From the NCBI RefSeq assembly GCF_004343585.1, contig NZ_SLYW01000001.1, positions 1,287,453-1,351,452 of the forward strand: 64,000 nt of DNA. Reading direction: 5' to 3'. The notes under the pieces were generated by a model. That model saw only the letters and a list, made by a program, of their open reading frames with translations. It was not told the DNA's origin and searched no databases. A program made the position numbers and the translations under genes. Positions 29,865 to 38,860 of the stretch are shown in pieces; the stretch's first letter is position 1; each line of letters begins with the position of its first letter. The stretch comes from Neorhizobium sp. JUb45. GTDB lineage: Bacteria; Pseudomonadota; Alphaproteobacteria; Rhizobiales; Rhizobiaceae.

Positions 29865-32705
29865 TTGACTGATCAAAGCACACCCGGCGGCGGAAAGCTG
29901 CCACCAGGCATCGAACCCATTTCGATCATGGAGGAAATGCAGCGGTCCTACCTCGATTACGCGATGAGCGTTATCGTCAGCCGCGCGCTTCCCGACGTCC
30001 GCGACGGCCTCAAGCCGGTGCATCGCCGTATCCTCTACGGGATGAACGAGCTGGGGCTCGACTGGAACAAGAAATACGTCAAGAGCGCCCGCGTGACCGG
30101 TGACGTGATGGGTAAATACCATCCGCATGGTGACTCTGCGATCTATGACGCATTGGCCCGTATGGCGCAGGACTGGTCGTTGCGCATGCCGCTGATCGAC
30201 GGTCAGGGCAATTTTGGTTCGATCGACGGTGATCCGCCGGCCGCCCAGCGTTATACAGAGTGCCGTCTGGAGAAGGTCGCGCATGCGCTTCTCGACGACC
30301 TCGACAAGGAAACCGTCGATTTCCGTGACAACTACGACGGCACCATGTCGGAGCCGGTCGTGGTCCCGGCGAAGTTCCCGAACCTGCTGGTCAATGGCGC
30401 AGGCGGCATCGCCGTCGGCATGGCGACAAACATTCCGCCGCACAATCTCGTTGAAGTCATCAATGGCTGTATCGCGCTGATTGATAACCCGGCGATCGAA
30501 CTGCCGGAAATGATGGAAATCATTCCGGGTCCCGACTTCCCGACCGGCGCCATGATCCTCGGCAAGAACGGCATCCGTTCGGCCTACGAAACCGGCCGTG
30601 GCTCGGTAATGATGCGTGGCCTTGCCACCATCGAACCGATGCGCGGTGATCGCGAACAGATCATCATCACCGAAGTTCCCTATCAGGTGAACAAGTCGAC
30701 GATGATCGAAAAGATGGCCGAACTGGTCAAGGACAAGCGCGTCGAGGGCATTTCCGACCTGCGCGACGAATCCGACCGCCAGGGTTACCGCGTCGTCATC
30801 GAGCTGAAGCGCGATGCCAATGCGGATGTCATCCTCAACCAGCTCTACCGTTACACGCCACTGCAGACGTCGTTCGGCTGCAACATGGTGGCGCTCAACG
30901 GCGGCAAGCCGGAGCAGATGATCCTGCTCGACATGCTGCGCGCTTTCGTTTCCTTCCGCGAGGAAGTCGTCAGCCGCCGCACGAAATATCTTCTGCGCAA
31001 GGCACGTGAACGCGCCCATATCTTGGTCGGCCTCGCGATTGCGGTTGCCAATATCGACGAAGTCATCGCACTGATCCGTCGCGCGCCCGATCCGGCGACC
31101 GCCCGCGAACAGCTGATGACCCGCCGCTGGCCGGCCCATGACGTCGAGCCGCTGATCCGCCTGATCGATGATCCGCGCCACAGGATCAACGAGGACGCGA
31201 CCTACAATCTTTCCGAAGAGCAGGCCCGCGCCATTCTCGAACTGCGTCTGGCCCGCCTGACCGCACTCGGCCGCGATGAAATCGCCGACGAGTTGAACAA
31301 GATCGGCGCCGAGATCAGTGATTATCTCGACATCCTGTCTTCGCGCGTTCGCATCCAGACCATCGTGAAGGGCGAGCTTGCTGCCGTTCGTGACGAGTTT
31401 GGCACACCGCGCCGCACGCAGATCATGGATGCCGGCCTCGACATGGACGATGAAGACCTCATCGCCCGTGAAGACATGGTCGTCACTGTTTCGCATCTCG
31501 GCTATATCAAGCGCGTGCCGCTGGCGACCTATCGCGCCCAGCGTCGCGGCGGCAAGGGCCGTTCCGGCATGGCGACACGCGACGAGGATTTCGTCTCGCG
31601 TCTGTTCGTGGTCAACACGCATACACCGGTTCTGTTCTTCTCCTCGCGTGGCATCGTCTACAAGGAAAAGGTCTACCGCCTGCCGATCGGCACGCCGCAG
31701 TCTCGCGGCAAGGCTTTGATCAACATGCTGCCGCTGGAATCCGGCGAACGCATCACCACGATCATGCCGCTGCCCGAGGACGAGGCGACCTGGGAAAACC
31801 TCGACGTGATGTTCGCGACGACGCGCGGTACGGTTCGCCGTAACAAGCTGTCCGACTTCGTTCAGGTCAACCGCAACGGCAAGATCGCCATGAAGCTCGA
31901 GGAAGAGGGCGACGAAATCCTCTCCGTCGAGACCTGCACGGCACCGAACGAAGATCTCGGCATTCCGGGCGATGATGTTCTGCTGACGACCGCGCTCGGT
32001 CAGGCGATCCGCTTCCCGGTCGATGAAGTGCGCGTGTTTGCCGGCCGTAACTCGATCGGTGTGCGCGGCATCAATCTGGCCGATGGCGACCGCATCATTT
32101 CGATGACGATCGTCGGCCACGTCAATGCCGAGCCCTGGGAGCGCGCCGCCTATCTGAAGCGTTCTGCCGCCGAACGTCGCGCCGCCGGTGTCGATGAAGA
32201 GGATATCGCTCTCGTTGGCGAGGAAGTGGTGGAAGAAGGACAGCTGTCCGACGAACGCTACGAATACCTCAAGGCACACGAACAGTTCGTTCTGACCGTT
32301 TCCGAAAAGGGTTTTGGCAAGCGTTCTTCGTCCTACGACTTCCGTACATCGGGTCGTGGGGGCAAGGGCATACGCGCCACCGACACCTCGAAGACTTCGG
32401 AAATCGGCGAGCAGGTTGCCGTCTTCCCGATTGAGGACAAGGACCAGATCATGCTCGTCACCGACGGCGGCGTGCTGATCCGCGTACCGGTCGATGGCAT
32501 TCGTATCGCCAGCCGCGCCACCAAGGGCGTCACCATCTTCTCCACCGGCAAGGGCGAGAAGGTCGTATCGGTCGAGCGCATCAGCGAGCCGGAAGGTGAA
32601 GAGGAAGAAGGCGACTTGCCGGGTGAAGTTACCACCGAAGCAGGCGCCATAGCTGAGACGCCGGAAGGCGGCGCCCCAGAGGGCGACGCACCGAGCGAAG
32701 AATAA
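29865..32705 (+). CDS. gyrA: DNA gyrase subunit A
   Basis: 946 residues. It introduces negative supercoils together with GyrB. The start is a TTG at 29865 with AGGATCC upstream; the protein then begins [10 protein letters not shown] and continues into the conserved [21 protein letters not shown]. The winged-helix region has the quinolone-resistance segment [12 protein letters not shown], with Ser and Asp at the positions equivalent to E. coli 83 and 87, so no classical resistance change there. The catalytic Tyr lies in AAQRYTE. C-terminal GyrA-box-like QRRGGKG and pinwheel repeats follow, then an acidic tail. Confidence 0.98.
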   Translation: MTDQSTPGGGKLPPGIEPISIMEEMQRSYLDYAMSVIVSRALPDVRDGLKPVHRRILYGMNELGLDWNKKYVKSARVTGDVMGKYHPHGDSAIYDALARMAQDWSLRMPLIDGQGNFGSIDGDPPAAQRYTECRLEKVAHALLDDLDKETVDFRDNYDGTMSEPVVVPAKFPNLLVNGAGGIAVGMATNIPPHNLVEVINGCIALIDNPAIELPEMMEIIPGPDFPTGAMILGKNGIRSAYETGRGSVMMRGLATIEPMRGDREQIIITEVPYQVNKSTMIEKMAELVKDKRVEGISDLRDESDRQGYRVVIELKRDANADVILNQLYRYTPLQTSFGCNMVALNGGKPEQMILLDMLRAFVSFREEVVSRRTKYLLRKARERAHILVGLAIAVANIDEVIALIRRAPDPATAREQLMTRRWPAHDVEPLIRLIDDPRHRINEDATYNLSEEQARAILELRLARLTALGRDEIADELNKIGAEISDYLDILSSRVRIQTIVKGELAAVRDEFGTPRRTQIMDAGLDMDDEDLIAREDMVVTVSHLGYIKRVPLATYRAQRRGGKGRSGMATRDEDFVSRLFVVNTHTPVLFFSSRGIVYKEKVYRLPIGTPQSRGKALINMLPLESGERITTIMPLPEDEATWENLDVMFATTRGTVRRNKLSDFVQVNRNGKIAMKLEEEGDEILSVETCTAPNEDLGIPGDDVLLTTALGQAIRFPVDEVRVFAGRNSIGVRGINLADGDRIISMTIVGHVNAEPWERAAYLKRSAAERRAAGVDEEDIALVGEEVVEEGQLSDERYEYLKAHEQFVLTVSEKGFGKRSSSYDFRTSGRGGKGIRATDTSKTSEIGEQVAVFPIEDKDQIMLVTDGGVLIRVPVDGIRIASRATKGVTIFSTGKGEKVVSVERISEPEGEEEEGDLPGEVTTEAGAIAETPEGGAPEGDAPSEE

Positions 32706-32710
32706 GACGC

Positions 32711-32739
32711 AAAAGGCCGGGAGAGATCCCGGCCTTTTT
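32711..32739 (+). terminator. Terminator of gyrA
   Basis: AAAGGCCGGG pairs with CCCGGCCTTT around AGAGAT, then T's, directly after the gyrA stop. Confidence 0.92.
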
Positions 32740-32818
32740 CTTTTATGTTTCATCGAGTGATTGTGTAGACTCCGCACCATTCAGGATTAGTGACGCAAAC
32801 ATTCAGGACTGAAGACGC

Positions 32819-32852
32819 AAAAAAGCCGGGTGAAAATTTCACCCGGCTTTTT
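32819..32852. terminator. Second, symmetric terminator (minus-strand small-ORF unit)
   Basis: Nearly perfect 16-base arms (A5-GCCGGGTGAAA and its inverse) with A's on one side and T's on the other. It would work in both directions. It lies 17 bases past the stop of the 44-residue minus-strand gene and so closes that unit. Confidence 0.85.
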
Positions 32853-32869
32853 GTTCAGAATTGGTGGCC

Positions 32870-33004
32870 TCAGAATGCCCTGTGGCGGCGGGCAAAATCC
32901 TCGATATCCTCACGCTCTCTGCGGAGCTCGGCAATCGAGGACATGACTGTGGCAACAAACATGGTGCTGATCAGCCCGGCAAGAATGGTCATCGTCAAGA
33001 ACAT
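32870..33004 (-). CDS. Small predicted membrane protein (44 aa)
   Basis: 44 codons starting at the ATG at 33004, with GGAAAGG eight bases upstream. One hydrophobic helix (FLTMTILAGLISTMFVATVM) is followed by a charged cytoplasmic-type tail rich in Arg and Glu (ELRREREDIEDFARRHR). It lies 26 bases after the 59-codon ORF and ends just before a strong terminator, so the two are probably one transcript. No family is recognised. The open frame continues upstream, but that part reads as non-protein. Confidence 0.6.
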   Translation of the reverse strand: MFLTMTILAGLISTMFVATVMSSIAELRREREDIEDFARRHRAF

Positions 33005-33030
33005 CTCATACCTTTCCGGGCCTAAAGGCC

Positions 33031-33210
33031 TCAGTAGTAGGAGACGCCCTGGTAAGTGCCGGTCATCTCCGTGTAATTGGTCGCAGTCGTGTCGGACTTG
33101 TCGTTGTAAAGAGTGACAGTTGCAGTCATCATGACTGCGATCATGGCGGTCCACACAACGCTGATCATGGTGATCTTGTCGGGCATTGCCGAATTTCTCT
33201 TCGCAAACAT
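33031..33210 (-). CDS. Small predicted membrane protein (59 aa)
   Basis: 59 codons from the ATG at 33210 (AAGGA and GGAG upstream). After a short basic N-terminus (MFAKRNSAMPDK) comes a hydrophobic segment ISVVWTAMIAVMMTATVTLY and a polar, Tyr/Thr-rich tail that would face the periplasm. A perfect GTTC-N7-GTTC box lies about 100 bases upstream. The protein is unrecognised. An upstream in-frame ATG (33249) lacks a good ribosome site. Confidence 0.6.
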   Translation of the reverse strand: MFAKRNSAMPDKITMISVVWTAMIAVMMTATVTLYNDKSDTTATNYTEMTGTYQGVSYY

Positions 33211-33311
33211 CTCCGAATTCCTTCTTTTATGTAAACATGCAATGAGCATGCTGGTTCCGCATTGTTGAGGGATTTTTAATACTCCCCCTCTGAAGCCTCC
33301 CTGAAGAGGCC

Positions 33312-33326
33312 GTTCATCTGGCGTTC
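33312..33326. promoter_or_regulatory. GTTC-N7-GTTC box (LexA-type) 1 in gyrA-coaD interval
   Basis: GTTCATCTGGCGTTC is a perfect alphaproteobacterial LexA half-site pair. It is 102 bases upstream of the 59-aa ORF start on the minus strand. It resembles the box at 33519 beyond the core (both GTTCAT-N5-CGTTCAGG). Confidence 0.6.
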
Positions 33327-33331
33327 AGGAT

Positions 33332-33424
33332 TCAAATCCCTCTGGCGTCATCCATGTCCACGGTGAGGACGAGTTCAGCCAGAAGCGAGAGGCCGATGGC
33401 GGTGACGACGAGAACAACCAGCAT
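33332..33424 (-). CDS. Very small predicted membrane peptide (30 aa)
   Basis: 30 codons plus stop from the ATG at 33424, preceded by CAGGAG with seven-base spacing, the best ribosome site in this interval. The sequence begins MLVVLVVTAIGLSLLAELV and ends in an acidic tail with DMDDARGI: one transmembrane helix with a charged C-terminus. A perfect GTTC-N7-GTTC box lies 95 bases upstream. In size and predicted regulation it resembles the 29-residue SOS-induced division inhibitor SidA of Caulobacter, but I cannot claim homology. Confidence 0.55.
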   Translation of the reverse strand: MLVVLVVTAIGLSLLAELVLTVDMDDARGI

Positions 33425-33518
33425 GTTTTTACTCCTGCGGCAGGACTTCGGGACCGTTCCATCCGTCTCTGCAGGATCGATAAAAACATGGGGCGCCTGA
33501 AACCCTCTTGAACAGCGT

Positions 33519-33533
33519 GTTCATTTACCGTTC
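33519..33533. promoter_or_regulatory. GTTC-N7-GTTC box (LexA-type) 2 in gyrA-coaD interval
   Basis: GTTCATTTACCGTTC is a perfect match. It sits 95 bases before the 30-aa ORF on the minus strand and 86 bases before the coaD start on the plus strand, so either could be the target. A perfect inverted repeat TGAACA-GCG-TGTTCA (33509-33523) overlaps it. Confidence 0.6.
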
Positions 33534-33618
33534 AGGCGCTGGCCGCCTTGCGAATGGCGGCCGTCCGTGACAAAAGGCGGTGACTTTTATGGCTGTAAAA
33601 CCCAAAACCGCGGGCACG

Positions 33619-34113
33619 ATGACCACTGCTTTTTACCCGGGATCTTTCGATCCGATGACCAACGGGCATCTCGATGTGCTTGTGCAGGCGCTCAATGTCG
33701 CCGGCACGGTCATCGTGGGTATCGGCGTGCATCCGGGCAAGACGCCGCTGTTCAGCTTCGAGGAGAGGGCGGAGCTGATCCGCCGATCTCTGAGCGATGC
33801 GCTGCCGCAAAAGGCCGAAAATGTTTCCGTCGTGAGTTTTGACGGTCTGGTCATCAACGCTGCACGCGCGCATGGCGCAAGCCTGTTGATCCGTGGCCTG
33901 CGTGACGGCACGGATTTCGACTATGAAATGCAGATGGCCGGGATGAATGCACAGATGGCACCCGATGTGCAGACAGTTTTCCTGCCGGCAGCCATTGCCT
34001 CGCGGCCCATAACCGCCACATTGGTTCGACAAATCGCCTCGATGGGCGGCGACGTCAGCACATTCGTGCCGGCTGCCGTCCACGACGCGCTGACTACCAA
34101 GCTGAAACGCTGA
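33619..34113 (+). CDS. coaD: Pantetheine-phosphate adenylyltransferase
   Basis: 164 residues from the ATG at 33619 ([20 protein letters not shown]), the family's usual opening; in-frame ATGs at 33580 and 33589 would add a non-homologous leader, although the ribosome site for 33589 is not worse. It catalyses the penultimate CoA step, transferring AMP to 4'-phosphopantetheine. The nucleotidyltransferase motif (T/H)xGH is TNGH, and [19 protein letters not shown] and the ISSS-like [14 protein letters not shown] are present. Confidence 0.95.
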   Translation: MTTAFYPGSFDPMTNGHLDVLVQALNVAGTVIVGIGVHPGKTPLFSFEERAELIRRSLSDALPQKAENVSVVSFDGLVINAARAHGASLLIRGLRDGTDFDYEMQMAGMNAQMAPDVQTVFLPAAIASRPITATLVRQIASMGGDVSTFVPAAVHDALTTKLKR

Positions 34114-34136
34114 TCGTTTATCAAACGGAGCCCAGG

Positions 34137-34709
34137 ATGAAACTGCTTCACCTTGCCCTTGCCGGCGCCATGATGGCCGCTTCCTTTACTGCCCCGGCCT
34201 TTGCCGCGAGCAATGCCAACACCATGACCATCCAGTTGAAGGACGGTCCGGTTGTCGTGCAACTGATGCCGGAACTGGCCCCGAAACACGTTGCCCAGAT
34301 CAAGGCGCTGGCCGCCAAGGGTGAATATGACAATGTCGTTTTCCACCGCGTGATCGATGGCTTCATGGCCCAGACCGGTGACGTTCAGTTCGGCAAGCAG
34401 GGAGGCAAAAGCTTTGCCCCGGCGCGTGCCGGCATGGGCGGTTCGGACCTGCCGGATATCCCGGCCGAATTTTCGCGCACGCCGTTCGAACGTGGCGTGG
34501 TCGGCATGGCCCGCTCGCAGAGCCCGAACTCGGCCAACTCACAATTCTTCATCATGTTCACCAAATACCCAAGCCTGGACGGCCAGTACACGGTCGTCGG
34601 CAAGGTCGTGTCCGGCATGGAAAATGTCGACAAGATCAAGAAGGGTGCCGGCAGCAATGGCGAGGTTTCCGACCCCGACCGCATGCTGAAGGTCACTGTT
34701 GGTCAGTAA
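34137..34709 (+). CDS. ppiA: Periplasmic cyclophilin-type peptidyl-prolyl isomerase
   Basis: 190 residues with a signal peptide (about 1-23, MKLLHLALAGAMMAASFTAP then AFA). The cyclophilin core shows FHRVIDGFMAQTGD (catalytic Arg), SPNSANSQFFIMF and LDGQYTVVGKVVSGMENVD. It accelerates prolyl isomerisation in periplasmic folding. It is followed by a cytoplasmic paralogue in the same orientation, an arrangement common in rhizobia. Confidence 0.93.
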   Translation: MKLLHLALAGAMMAASFTAPAFAASNANTMTIQLKDGPVVVQLMPELAPKHVAQIKALAAKGEYDNVVFHRVIDGFMAQTGDVQFGKQGGKSFAPARAGMGGSDLPDIPAEFSRTPFERGVVGMARSQSPNSANSQFFIMFTKYPSLDGQYTVVGKVVSGMENVDKIKKGAGSNGEVSDPDRMLKVTVGQ

Positions 34710-34810
34710 TCTGGCGGCCAGCAATCTGACTGCAGACAATACCGCCGCCGGGTTTCCGGCAGCAGACAATCCGGGCGAAAGCCCCAAGCTAAAACACCAA
34801 GGAGAATACC

Positions 34811-35326
34811 ATGGCTGAGATCAAAGATCCGGAAAACACCCTTATCGTCGAAACCACCAAGGGCAAGGTCCTCATCCAGCTTCTGCCGGACCTCGCGCCT
34901 GAGCATGTTGCACGCATCAAGGAACTGGCCCGCGAAAAGGCCTATGACGGCGTTGTTTTCCACCGCGTCATTCCTGACTTCATGGCCCAGACGGGCGACG
35001 TCAAGTTCGGCAAGAAGGGCGGCGAAAGCTTCAACCCGTCGCGCGCCGGCATGGGCGGCTCTGAAAAGCCGGACCTGAAGGCTGAATTCTCGGCTGTTCC
35101 GCACGTGCGCGGCACCTGCTCGATGGCCCGTTCGCAGAACCCGAACTCGGCCAACTCGCAGTTCTTCATCTGCTTCACCGACGCTCCCTGGCTGAACAAG
35201 CAGTATTCCGTCTGGGGTCAGGTCATCGAAGGCATGGACTTCATCGACCAGATCAAGAAGGGCGAGCCTGTTCAGGACCCGGATTCGATCGTTTCGATCC
35301 GCGTTGCAGCCGACGCTGCAGCCTGA
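34811..35326 (+). CDS. ppiB: Cytoplasmic cyclophilin-type peptidyl-prolyl isomerase
   Basis: 171 residues without a signal peptide. AAGGAGAAT precedes the ATG. The core shows FHRVIPDFMAQTGDVKFGK, NPNSANSQFFICFTDAPWLN and YSVWGQVIEGMDFID. It is clearly related to the preceding periplasmic protein. The first stretch KDPENTLIVETTKGKVLIQL is typical of alphaproteobacterial PpiB. A terminator follows. Confidence 0.94.
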   Translation: MAEIKDPENTLIVETTKGKVLIQLLPDLAPEHVARIKELAREKAYDGVVFHRVIPDFMAQTGDVKFGKKGGESFNPSRAGMGGSEKPDLKAEFSAVPHVRGTCSMARSQNPNSANSQFFICFTDAPWLNKQYSVWGQVIEGMDFIDQIKKGEPVQDPDSIVSIRVAADAAA

Positions 35327-35349
35327 TTTTTCATTCATAAGCAGACCAG

Positions 35350-35386
35350 AAACGCCCCGGCAACGGATCGGGGCGTTTCGCTTTTT
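35350..35386 (+). terminator. Terminator after the cyclophilin genes
   Basis: AAACGCCCCG pairs with CGGGGCGTTT around a nine-base loop and is followed by CGCTTTTT. Confidence 0.85.
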
Positions 35387-35403
35387 CTGAAAGGCCCCGG
35401 ACG

Positions 35404-36492
35404 GTGCGTGTAGACCTGTTCGACTTCGATCTCCCCGATGACAATATCGCATTGCGGCCCGCCAATCCGCGTGACAGCGCACGGTTGCTCGTCGTCAAGC
35501 CGGGTAACGAACCCGAACTTGCCGATCACGTGGTGCGTGATCTCGTGGATTTTCTGAAACCCGGCGATGCGCTGGTTTTCAACGACACAAAAGTCATCCC
35601 GGCGCAGCTGGAAGGCATTCGCCACCGTGACGGTGCGGGCGGCCAGCAGGTGTCGGCGACGCTGCACATGCGCACCGAACCGGACGTCTGGAAGGCCTTT
35701 GCCAAGCCGGGAAAACGCATCAAGGTTGGCGATCGCATCGAATTCGGCAAATCCGACGCCAATACCTGCCTGATCGGTTCGCTGATGGCGACGGTCGAGG
35801 ATAAGGGCGAGGGCGGCGAAGTAACCCTGCGCTTCGATCTCTCCGGCCCGGCGCTCGACGAAGCGATCATGGGGTCCGGCCACATCCCCCTGCCGCCATA
35901 CATCGCCGCCAAACGGCCCGAGGACGAGCAGGACCGAAAGGACTACCAGACCATCTATGCGCGCGAGGAGGGTGCTGTTGCGGCCCCGACCGCCGGCCTG
36001 CATTTCACCCCCGATCTGTTTGCGCGTCTCGACGCTGCAGGGATCGAACGCCATTTCGTGACGCTGCATGTCGGCGCCGGCACGTTTCTGCCGGTCAAGG
36101 CCGACGATACCGACGACCACAAGATGCACCTTGAGATCGGCCATGTCAGCGCTGAGACCGCAGAAGCCTTGAATGCCGTGAAGGCGAGGGGCGGGCGCAT
36201 CGTCTGTGTCGGCACGACTTCGCTCAGGTTGATCGAGAGTGCCGCTTCTGACGACGGCCTCATCCATCCCTGGAGCGATGCCACGGGCATCTTCATCACG
36301 CCGGGTTACCGTTTCAAGGCGGTCGATCTGCTGATGACCAATTTCCACCTGCCGAAATCGACGCTGATGATGCTGGTCTCCGCCTTTGCGGGCCTTGAGA
36401 CCATGCAGCGCGCTTATGCCCACGCGATCGATACCGGCTACCGTTTCTATTCCTATGGCGATTCCAGCCTGCTGCACCGGATGCCCCGATGA
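35404..36492 (+). CDS. queA: S-adenosylmethionine:tRNA ribosyltransferase-isomerase
   Basis: 362 residues from a GTG at 35404 ([20 protein letters not shown], the family opening). QueA transfers the ribosyl of SAM to preQ1 in tRNA, giving epoxyqueuosine. Landmarks are [17 protein letters not shown], the [14 protein letters not shown] signature, [11 protein letters not shown] and the C-terminal [12 protein letters not shown]. It overlaps tgt by four bases (ATGA), so the two queuosine enzymes are co-expressed. Confidence 0.97.
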   Translation: MRVDLFDFDLPDDNIALRPANPRDSARLLVVKPGNEPELADHVVRDLVDFLKPGDALVFNDTKVIPAQLEGIRHRDGAGGQQVSATLHMRTEPDVWKAFAKPGKRIKVGDRIEFGKSDANTCLIGSLMATVEDKGEGGEVTLRFDLSGPALDEAIMGSGHIPLPPYIAAKRPEDEQDRKDYQTIYAREEGAVAAPTAGLHFTPDLFARLDAAGIERHFVTLHVGAGTFLPVKADDTDDHKMHLEIGHVSAETAEALNAVKARGGRIVCVGTTSLRLIESAASDDGLIHPWSDATGIFITPGYRFKAVDLLMTNFHLPKSTLMMLVSAFAGLETMQRAYAHAIDTGYRFYSYGDSSLLHRMPR

Positions 36493-37619
36493 CCGAAAAC
36501 TTTCAATTCACCCTGAAAAAGACCGATGCCGGCGCGCGTCTCGGCGAAGTGTCGATGCCCAGAGGCACGATCCGCACCCCGGCCTTCATGCCGGTCGGCA
36601 CTGTCGGCACCGTCAAGGCGATGTATCTCGATCAGGTGAAGGATACCGGTGCCGACATCATTCTCGGCAATACCTATCACCTGATGCTGCGGCCCGGTGC
36701 GGAGCGCGTCGCCCGCCTCGGCGGCCTGCACAAGCTGATCCGCTGGGACGGCCCGATCCTCACCGATTCGGGCGGGTTTCAGGTCATGTCGCTTTCGGGT
36801 CTGCGCAAGCTGGATGAGCAGGGCGTGACCTTCAAGAGCCATGTCGACGGTTCGCTGCACCACATGTCGCCGGAACGCTCGATCGAGATCCAGGGCCTGC
36901 TCGGTTCCGACATCCAGATGCAGCTCGACGAATGCGTGGCGCTGCCGGCCGAACCGAAGGAAATCGAACGGGCGATGGAAATGTCGCTGCGCTGGGCGGA
37001 ACGCTGCCGCGTTGCTTTCGGCGAACAGCCGGGCAAGGCGATGTTCGGTATCGTGCAGGGTGGTGATATTCCGGCTCTGCGTGTCCGTTCCGCCGAAGGC
37101 CTGAAGCAGTTGGACCTCAAGGGCTATGCGGTCGGTGGTCTTGCAGTCGGCGAGCCGCAGGACGTGATGCTGTCCATGCTGGAAACCACACTGCCGGTTC
37201 TGCCGACCGAAAAGCCGCGTTACCTGATGGGCGTCGGCACACCGGACGACATTCTGAAATCCGTGGCGCGCGGCATCGACATGTTCGACTGCGTCATGCC
37301 GACCCGTTCCGGCCGTCATGGTCTGGCCTTTACCCGCCGTGGCCGCGTCAACATCCGCAATGCCCGCCATGCGGAAGACATGCGCCCGCTCGACGAGGAA
37401 TCGAGCTGCCCGGCGGCGCGTGACTATTCGCGCGCCTACCTGCACCACCTTGTCCGCTCCGACGAGGCGCTGGGCGGCATGCTGCTCTCGTGGAACAATC
37501 TTCACTATTATCAGGACCTGATGAAGGGCATCCGTCAGTCTATCGCCGAGGGCCGGTTTGAGGATTTTTATGCGGAAACGCAGGAAGCCTGGGCCAAGGG
37601 CGATATCGACAAGCTCTGA
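36489..37619 (+). CDS. tgt: tRNA-guanine transglycosylase
   Basis: 376 residues. Tgt exchanges G34 for preQ1 in GUN-anticodon tRNAs, the step before QueA. The nucleophile region [16 protein letters not shown] and the catalytic motif [17 protein letters not shown] are present. In the C-terminal zinc region the usual CxC part is replaced by [25 protein letters not shown]; one Cys remains visible there, with HH further on, so zinc binding may differ from the E. coli enzyme. It is followed by recX after 12 bases. Confidence 0.96.
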   Translation: MTENFQFTLKKTDAGARLGEVSMPRGTIRTPAFMPVGTVGTVKAMYLDQVKDTGADIILGNTYHLMLRPGAERVARLGGLHKLIRWDGPILTDSGGFQVMSLSGLRKLDEQGVTFKSHVDGSLHHMSPERSIEIQGLLGSDIQMQLDECVALPAEPKEIERAMEMSLRWAERCRVAFGEQPGKAMFGIVQGGDIPALRVRSAEGLKQLDLKGYAVGGLAVGEPQDVMLSMLETTLPVLPTEKPRYLMGVGTPDDILKSVARGIDMFDCVMPTRSGRHGLAFTRRGRVNIRNARHAEDMRPLDEESSCPAARDYSRAYLHHLVRSDEALGGMLLSWNNLHYYQDLMKGIRQSIAEGRFEDFYAETQEAWAKGDIDKL

Positions 37620-37631
37620 GGTTTTTCGGCG

Positions 37632-38189
37632 ATGAGCGGCGAGGACGAACAGGATCAACCGGTCGGCGTCACGCCGCGCATGCTGTCATGGGCCAAGAAC
37701 TCCACCCTCTACCGACTGTCGCGCCGGATGATGTCGGAACGCGAACTGTCCGACGCCATCAAGCGCAAGGCCAGGCAGAAGTTCGAGGATATTTCCGAAG
37801 AACATCTGCAGGTTCTGGCGACAACTGCGCTCGAATTCGGCCAGACGCTGGGCGCGCTCAATGACCAGAATTATGCAGAGACGAAGGTTCGCTCCGGCGT
37901 GCGCAGCGGTCGTTCAAAGCGGATGATCCAGCGCAAGCTGCAGGAGAAAGGCATCGATTCGGAGACGGCATCGATCGCGCTCGAAGACGCCGACGATGTT
38001 CGTGCGGCCCTTGCCTATGCTCGCAAGCGTGGTTTCGGCCCCTATCGGCGCGGCGAGGCGGACGAAAAGCGGACACTCAAGGAACTGTCGTCCATGGCAC
38101 GGCAAGGGTTCAGCCTGGAACTCTGCCGTCGGGTCATCGGGCTGGACAGGGACGAGGCCGAGGAGATGTTGGCGGACAGCAGCTTCTGA
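37632..38189 (+). CDS. recX: RecX-family regulatory protein
   Basis: 185 residues, helical, with the RecX arrangement of three-helix repeats: LYRLSRRMMSERELSDAIKR, then SKRMIQRKLQEKGIDSETAS and a third ending LELCRRVIGLDRDEAEEML. RecX binds RecA filaments and restrains their activity. No recA lies nearby; the gene is the last of the queA-tgt transcription unit. The assignment rests on repeat pattern and length. Confidence 0.8.
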   Translation: MSGEDEQDQPVGVTPRMLSWAKNSTLYRLSRRMMSERELSDAIKRKARQKFEDISEEHLQVLATTALEFGQTLGALNDQNYAETKVRSGVRSGRSKRMIQRKLQEKGIDSETASIALEDADDVRAALAYARKRGFGPYRRGEADEKRTLKELSSMARQGFSLELCRRVIGLDRDEAEEMLADSSF

Positions 38190-38292
38190 GTATTTCCGTC
38201 GCCGGTGCGTCGCTCCGATCATGTTGCAGACTCCGTCCTTGGTAACATTCAAAAACTCCCGGAGCTTTGCGGGTGTGTGCTCTCTTCTCTGC

Positions 38293-38431
38293 GTCATTCC
38301 TGTGCTCGTCACAGGAATCCAGCCACCACGCGTCTGCGTGGTGAAAGAACTCTTCTTCGCTTTGCCGTTCGCGAGTCTAGCGCGCCGCAGACGCGGCGCT
38401 ACTGGATTCCTGTGACAAGCACAGGAATGAC
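38293..38431. repeat. RIME-like palindromic intergenic repeat
   Basis: Arms at 38293-38322 and 38402-38431 are 30-base inverted repeats with one mismatch. Each itself contains the short palindrome CCTGTG...CACAGG. The interior holds a second inverted pair, CCACCACGCGTCTGCGTGGTG-like and CGCCGCAGACGCGGCG. The size (139 bp) and nested palindromes fit the rhizobial intergenic mosaic elements that occur in many copies. It lies between convergent genes and could double as a terminator. Confidence 0.7.
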
Positions 38432-38477
38432 GGTGGAGAGGAAACGCCAAGACGCGAAATCAGCCGCTTTGATCTGA

Positions 38478-38771
38478 TCACAAGCCATGCAGATAGTTGG
38501 CGATATCCTCCCAGTCCGGATTCATCGTCTCGATCAAATTGAGCTTCCACGCTCGCGGCCACTTCTTGATCGTCTTTTCCCGACGGATGGCATCTACGAT
38601 CAGATCATGTTCCTCGAACCAGACAAGTGTCTTCACACCATAACGACTGGTGAAGCCCGGTGTCAGCTCATTCTGATGATCATATAATCGTCCCGGCAGG
38701 TCGCTGGTCATGCCGGTATAGAGCGTTCCGTTACGCCTTGATGCCAGAATGTAGACATAGCCTTTGCGCAT
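38478..38771 (-). CDS. GIY-YIG domain protein
   Basis: 97 residues covering a single GIY-YIG nuclease-like domain: GYVYILASRRNGTLYTGMTS at the N-terminus and EHDLIVDAIRREKTIKKW with the conserved Arg/Glu helix. These UPF0213/YhbQ-like small proteins are very common in rhizobial chromosomes; their DNA target is unknown. It lies beside a repeat element, as such genes often do. Confidence 0.88.
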   Translation of the reverse strand: MRKGYVYILASRRNGTLYTGMTSDLPGRLYDHQNELTPGFTSRYGVKTLVWFEEHDLIVDAIRREKTIKKWPRAWKLNLIETMNPDWEDIANYLHGL

Positions 38772-38860
38772 GCACGGTATAATGACAAAACTGAAAATAC
38801 AGGCAATGATTGAATTTCAGAATTTTACACCCGAATTCACAAGTACCCGTCTTGGCAAAC

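Noticed and set aside
29856..32780. A 974-codon minus-strand frame antisense to gyrA
   Set aside because: It is open only because of codon bias in gyrA; the translation shows no domain.
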